DNA of 64,000 nucleotides from Alteromonadaceae bacterium M269 (lineage in GTDB: Bacteria; Pseudomonadota; Gammaproteobacteria; Enterobacterales; Alteromonadaceae): contig SMNZ01000001.1 of the NCBI GenBank assembly GCA_004353515.1, positions 682,001-746,000 of the forward strand, written 5' to 3'. Below the pieces are notes generated by a model, which did not search any database, was not told where the DNA came from, and was given only the letters and a program-made list of their open reading frames with translations. This document shows, one piece after another, positions 61,631 to 64,000 of the stretch (within the stretch, counting starts at the first letter, position 1; each line of letters begins with the position of its first letter). Position numbers and translations under genes: made by a program.

Positions 61631-63430
61631 TTATACAATATTAAATTGCTCTTCAGTCATTGCCATTAAGTTATCTGCACCAGACTCGATAGAAGAGACT
61701 AAAGAACGAGTTCTTGTTAACAATCTATCGAAGTAGAACTTGGCAGTCAGCAGCTTAGCCTTATAGAATTCCGCATCATCAGTGCCTGCGTCTAGCTTTT
61801 GCTGGGCTGTTACGGCAATTTTCAACCAGAAGTAACCCACAACAACATAACCTGAATACATCAGATAATCGACTGACGCCGCCCCAAGCTCCTCGGGATT
61901 CTTAGCTGCACGCTGCATAATCTCGCCCGTCATCTGAAGCCATTCATCAACGTGCTTTTCGATGCTGTTAGACCAAGCATTGAATTGAGATTCTCCACGA
62001 ATACTCAAGCAATAATCCTTAACTTCTTGTGCAAAAATATTAAGTAGCTCGCCTTTCGAGCCTGCCACTTTGCGCGCCAACAAATCAATTGCTTGGATGC
62101 CTGTTGTCCCTTCGTACATGGTACAAATACGCGTATCACGAGCTAACTGCTCCATGCCCCACTCTTTTATAAAGCCATGACCGCCAAATACCTGCATTCC
62201 ATAGCTCGTGCTCTCTTGCGCAGTCTCAGTTAAAAATGCCTTAACAATTGGCGTCAAGAATGCAAGCTTTGCTTCAGCAATCTGACGTTCTTGATCACTT
62301 TTACTGTCATGCGCAATATCAACTAATTGCATAGCATAGATTGCCAACGCACGATTGCCTTCAGCGAAGGCTTTCTGGGTTAATAACATACGACGAACAT
62401 CAGGGTGATTGATAATAGGATCCGCAGGACCATTAGGGTTCTTAGGCCCTGTCATCGATCTAAACTGAATGCGGTCTTTCGCATAGGCTAAAGCGCCTTG
62501 GAATGCCGCTTCAGACGCAGACAAACCTTCAAGACCAGTACCAATACGGGCTGTATTCATAAAGGTGAACATACAATTTAGGCCGCGGTTTTCTTCACCG
62601 ACTAAATACCCTTTTGCGCCGTCAAAGTTAATCACACAAGTCGCTGATGCTTTAATTCCCATTTTGTGTTCAATCGAGCCACAAGAAACCGCATTACGTT
62701 CTAATTTTTCACCGTTTGGACCAGCATTAAATTTGGGTACAACGAATAAGGAAATACCTTTAGTACCACCAGGAGCATCAGGTAGACGCGCGATAACAAT
62801 ATGTACGATGTTTTCTGACATATCGTGTTCACCGGCAGAGATGAAAATTTTAGTTCCAGTCAAGCTGTAAGAACCATCACCGTTCGGCTCGGCCTTACAT
62901 TTCAACATACCTAAATCAGAACCACAGTGCGGCTCGGTCAAACACATAGTACCTGTCCAATGCCCCGCAACTAGGTTATTAAGGTACATATCCTGTTGTT
63001 CTTTAGAACCGTGCGCTTTGAGCGTTTCCATACAGCCTTGACTTAAACCAGGGTACATCGCCCAAGAGTGGTTAGCTGACGAAAACCATTCTGCCATCGT
63101 ACTTGCTAATGAATAAGGTAGGTTCTGACCACCAAATTCCTCAGGTTGTGCCATACCTGTCCAACCACCTTCAACGTATTGTTGATAAGCCTCTTTAAAC
63201 CCTTTAGGCGTAGTGACTTCACCATCATTCCATTGACAGCCTTCTTCATCACCACTCGCATTAATCGGTGCCAACACATTCTCAGCAAACTTAGCAGCTT
63301 CAGAGAATATGGCTTGAACCATATCTGGTGTTGCATCTTCATAGCCTAAATTTGCGTAGTGCTCCTCATACCCTAACAACTCATTCATAACGAATAGAGC
63401 ATCTTTTACCGGAGCCTTAAAGCCTTCCAT
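61631..63430 (-). CDS. Large acyl-CoA dehydrogenase (about 600 residues)
   Basis: A 599-residue FAD enzyme with an extended C-terminal domain. GTMCLTEPHCGSDLGMLKCKAEP is the FAD signature, GTKIFISAGEHDMSENIVH follows, and MYEGTTGIQAIDLLARK carries the catalytic glutamate. It catalyses the first step of fatty-acid beta-oxidation; this long form prefers medium- to long-chain substrates in several gammaproteobacteria (family knowledge). The ATG follows AAGAGG by five bases. It lies 16 bp after the thiolase stop. Confidence 0.92.
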   Translation of the reverse strand: MEGFKAPVKDALFVMNELLGYEEHYANLGYEDATPDMVQAIFSEAAKFAENVLAPINASGDEEGCQWNDGEVTTPKGFKEAYQQYVEGGWTGMAQPEEFGGQNLPYSLASTMAEWFSSANHSWAMYPGLSQGCMETLKAHGSKEQQDMYLNNLVAGHWTGTMCLTEPHCGSDLGMLKCKAEPNGDGSYSLTGTKIFISAGEHDMSENIVHIVIARLPDAPGGTKGISLFVVPKFNAGPNGEKLERNAVSCGSIEHKMGIKASATCVINFDGAKGYLVGEENRGLNCMFTFMNTARIGTGLEGLSASEAAFQGALAYAKDRIQFRSMTGPKNPNGPADPIINHPDVRRMLLTQKAFAEGNRALAIYAMQLVDIAHDSKSDQERQIAEAKLAFLTPIVKAFLTETAQESTSYGMQVFGGHGFIKEWGMEQLARDTRICTMYEGTTGIQAIDLLARKVAGSKGELLNIFAQEVKDYCLSIRGESQFNAWSNSIEKHVDEWLQMTGEIMQRAAKNPEELGAASVDYLMYSGYVVVGYFWLKIAVTAQQKLDAGTDDAEFYKAKLLTAKFYFDRLLTRTRSLVSSIESGADNLMAMTEEQFNIV

Positions 63431-63446
63431 AAATACCTCTTAATTC

Positions 63447-64000
63447 TTAATAAACTTCAAAAAGCCCTGCAGCGCCCATACCGCCGCCTATACACATAGT
63501 ACACACAACGTATTTAACGCCTCTGCGCTTGCCTTCTAATAGTGCGTGACCAACTAAGCGAGAACCGCTCATACCGTAAGGATGACCTATTGATATAGCG
63601 CCTCCATTAACATTCAATTTGTCGTTATCGATTCCTAATTTATCACGACAATAAAGCACTTGTACTGCAAACGCTTCGTTAAGTTCCCAAAGACCGATAT
63701 CGTCCATGGTTAATCCATGACGTTTCAGTAGCTTGGGAACTGCAAATACAGGACCTATTCCCATTTCATCAGGTTCGCACCCGGACACCGCTATTCCGCG
63801 ATATGCGCCTAACGGCGCTATATTATTTTGCTCTGCTAGCTTGCTATCCATAACGACACAAGCTGATGCACCATCTGAAAGCTGGCTTGCATTACCTGCG
63901 GTAATAACACCGCCTTCAATCACTGGATTGAGTGCTGAAAGCCCATCCAATGTCGTCTCAGGTCGATTACCTTCATCTTTCGCCAAAGTCACTTCCTGAA
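63447..64000 (-). CDS. Acetyl-CoA acyltransferase (thiolase), 5' end outside window
   Basis: The C-terminal 184 codons of a thiolase; the frame is open through base 64000, so the start is beyond the window. The base-abstracting His is in [21 protein letters not shown], and the C-terminal cysteine in [16 protein letters not shown]. The NEAFAVQ loop is also present. It cleaves 3-ketoacyl-CoA with CoA. It is co-transcribed with the large acyl-CoA dehydrogenase. Confidence 0.93.
   Translation of the reverse strand, partial: QEVTLAKDEGNRPETTLDGLSALNPVIEGGVITAGNASQLSDGASACVVMDSKLAEQNNIAPLGAYRGIAVSGCEPDEMGIGPVFAVPKLLKRHGLTMDDIGLWELNEAFAVQVLYCRDKLGIDNDKLNVNGGAISIGHPYGMSGSRLVGHALLEGKRRGVKYVVCTMCIGGGMGAAGLFEVY

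Noticed and set aside
1-64000. CRISPR arrays, tRNA or rRNA genes
   Set aside because: Reading all gene-free stretches showed no regularly spaced repeats, no cloverleaf-like segment with a T-loop motif, and no rRNA-like sequence.

Overview
The window reads as ordinary chromosome of a marine, aerobic, moderately low-GC gammaproteobacterium, most likely an Alteromonadales-type organism (Alteromonadaceae/Colwelliaceae/Shewanella-like). This is inferred from protein resemblance and gene content: pepN with a DUF2835 partner, a prc-proQ-msrC block, rlmJ, tesB, a Lon-like AAA_32 protease, DUF3718 proteins and many lipid-catabolism genes. I found no rRNA, tRNA, CRISPR array, prophage or insertion sequence. 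About three quarters of the genes are on the minus strand.

Layout: (1) 0.4-7.3 kb, an envelope operon DUF1302 barrel / DUF1329 / YCF48 propeller / RND (MMPL-type) permease with a palindrome in front of it. (2) 7.5-18.4 kb, DUF2835 and pepN, a sodium-linked transporter pair (NSS + NhaC), prc, proQ, a small acidic unknown, msrC, and a nucleoside-recognition (Gate) membrane protein. (3) 18.4-18.8 kb, a gene-free stretch with three stem-loops ending in a strong plus-strand terminator, a candidate small RNA. (4) 18.8-26.7 kb, gamma-carbonic anhydrase, tesB, a complete protein-kinase-like gene with an unknown C-terminal half, rlmJ, and the three-gene branched-chain 2-oxoacid dehydrogenase operon (E1 alpha, E1 beta, E2; no E3). 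(5) 27.1-32.1 kb plus strand: a diguanylate cyclase overlapping a glycosyltransferase, a POT peptide transporter and a secreted unknown. (6) 32.2-41.1 kb minus strand: a type I phosphodiesterase, a chemoreceptor, the Lon-like protease and a 1105-residue propeller-amidohydrolase. (7) 41.3-46.5 kb, a molybdenum cofactor operon moaA-mobA-moaB-moaC-moaD-moaE-modA-modB headed by a probable Moco riboswitch; modC is absent. (8) 46.5-56.6 kb, lipid-type catabolism: histidine phosphatase / acyl-CoA dehydrogenase / APH-type kinase / quinone oxidoreductase, a TonB-dependent receptor, and a MaoC hydratase-MFS pair divergent from a LysR regulator. (9) 56.7-60.6 kb, an arsenic operon (arsR-arsC-arsH-acr3) between two near-identical direct repeats that each carry a DUF3718 gene. 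(10) 60.6-64.0 kb, an epoxide-hydrolase-like enzyme, a large acyl-CoA dehydrogenase and a thiolase cut by the window edge.

The shared theme is handling of hydrophobic carboxylic acids: RND/DUF1302/DUF1329 at the envelope, TonB receptor and MFS for uptake, then acyl-CoA dehydrogenases, MaoC hydratase, thiolase, thioesterase and branched-chain oxoacid dehydrogenase. The best candidates for under-described biology are the DUF1302/DUF1329/YCF48/RND operon, the separate-gene counterpart of eukaryotic ACAD10/11 (kinase plus dehydrogenase) with an added phosphatase-fold protein, the repeat-flanked ars island, the kinase of unknown role, and the candidate small RNA.

Limits: all identifications come from reading the sequence and remembered family motifs. 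No similarity search, RNA covariance search or signal-peptide prediction was run.
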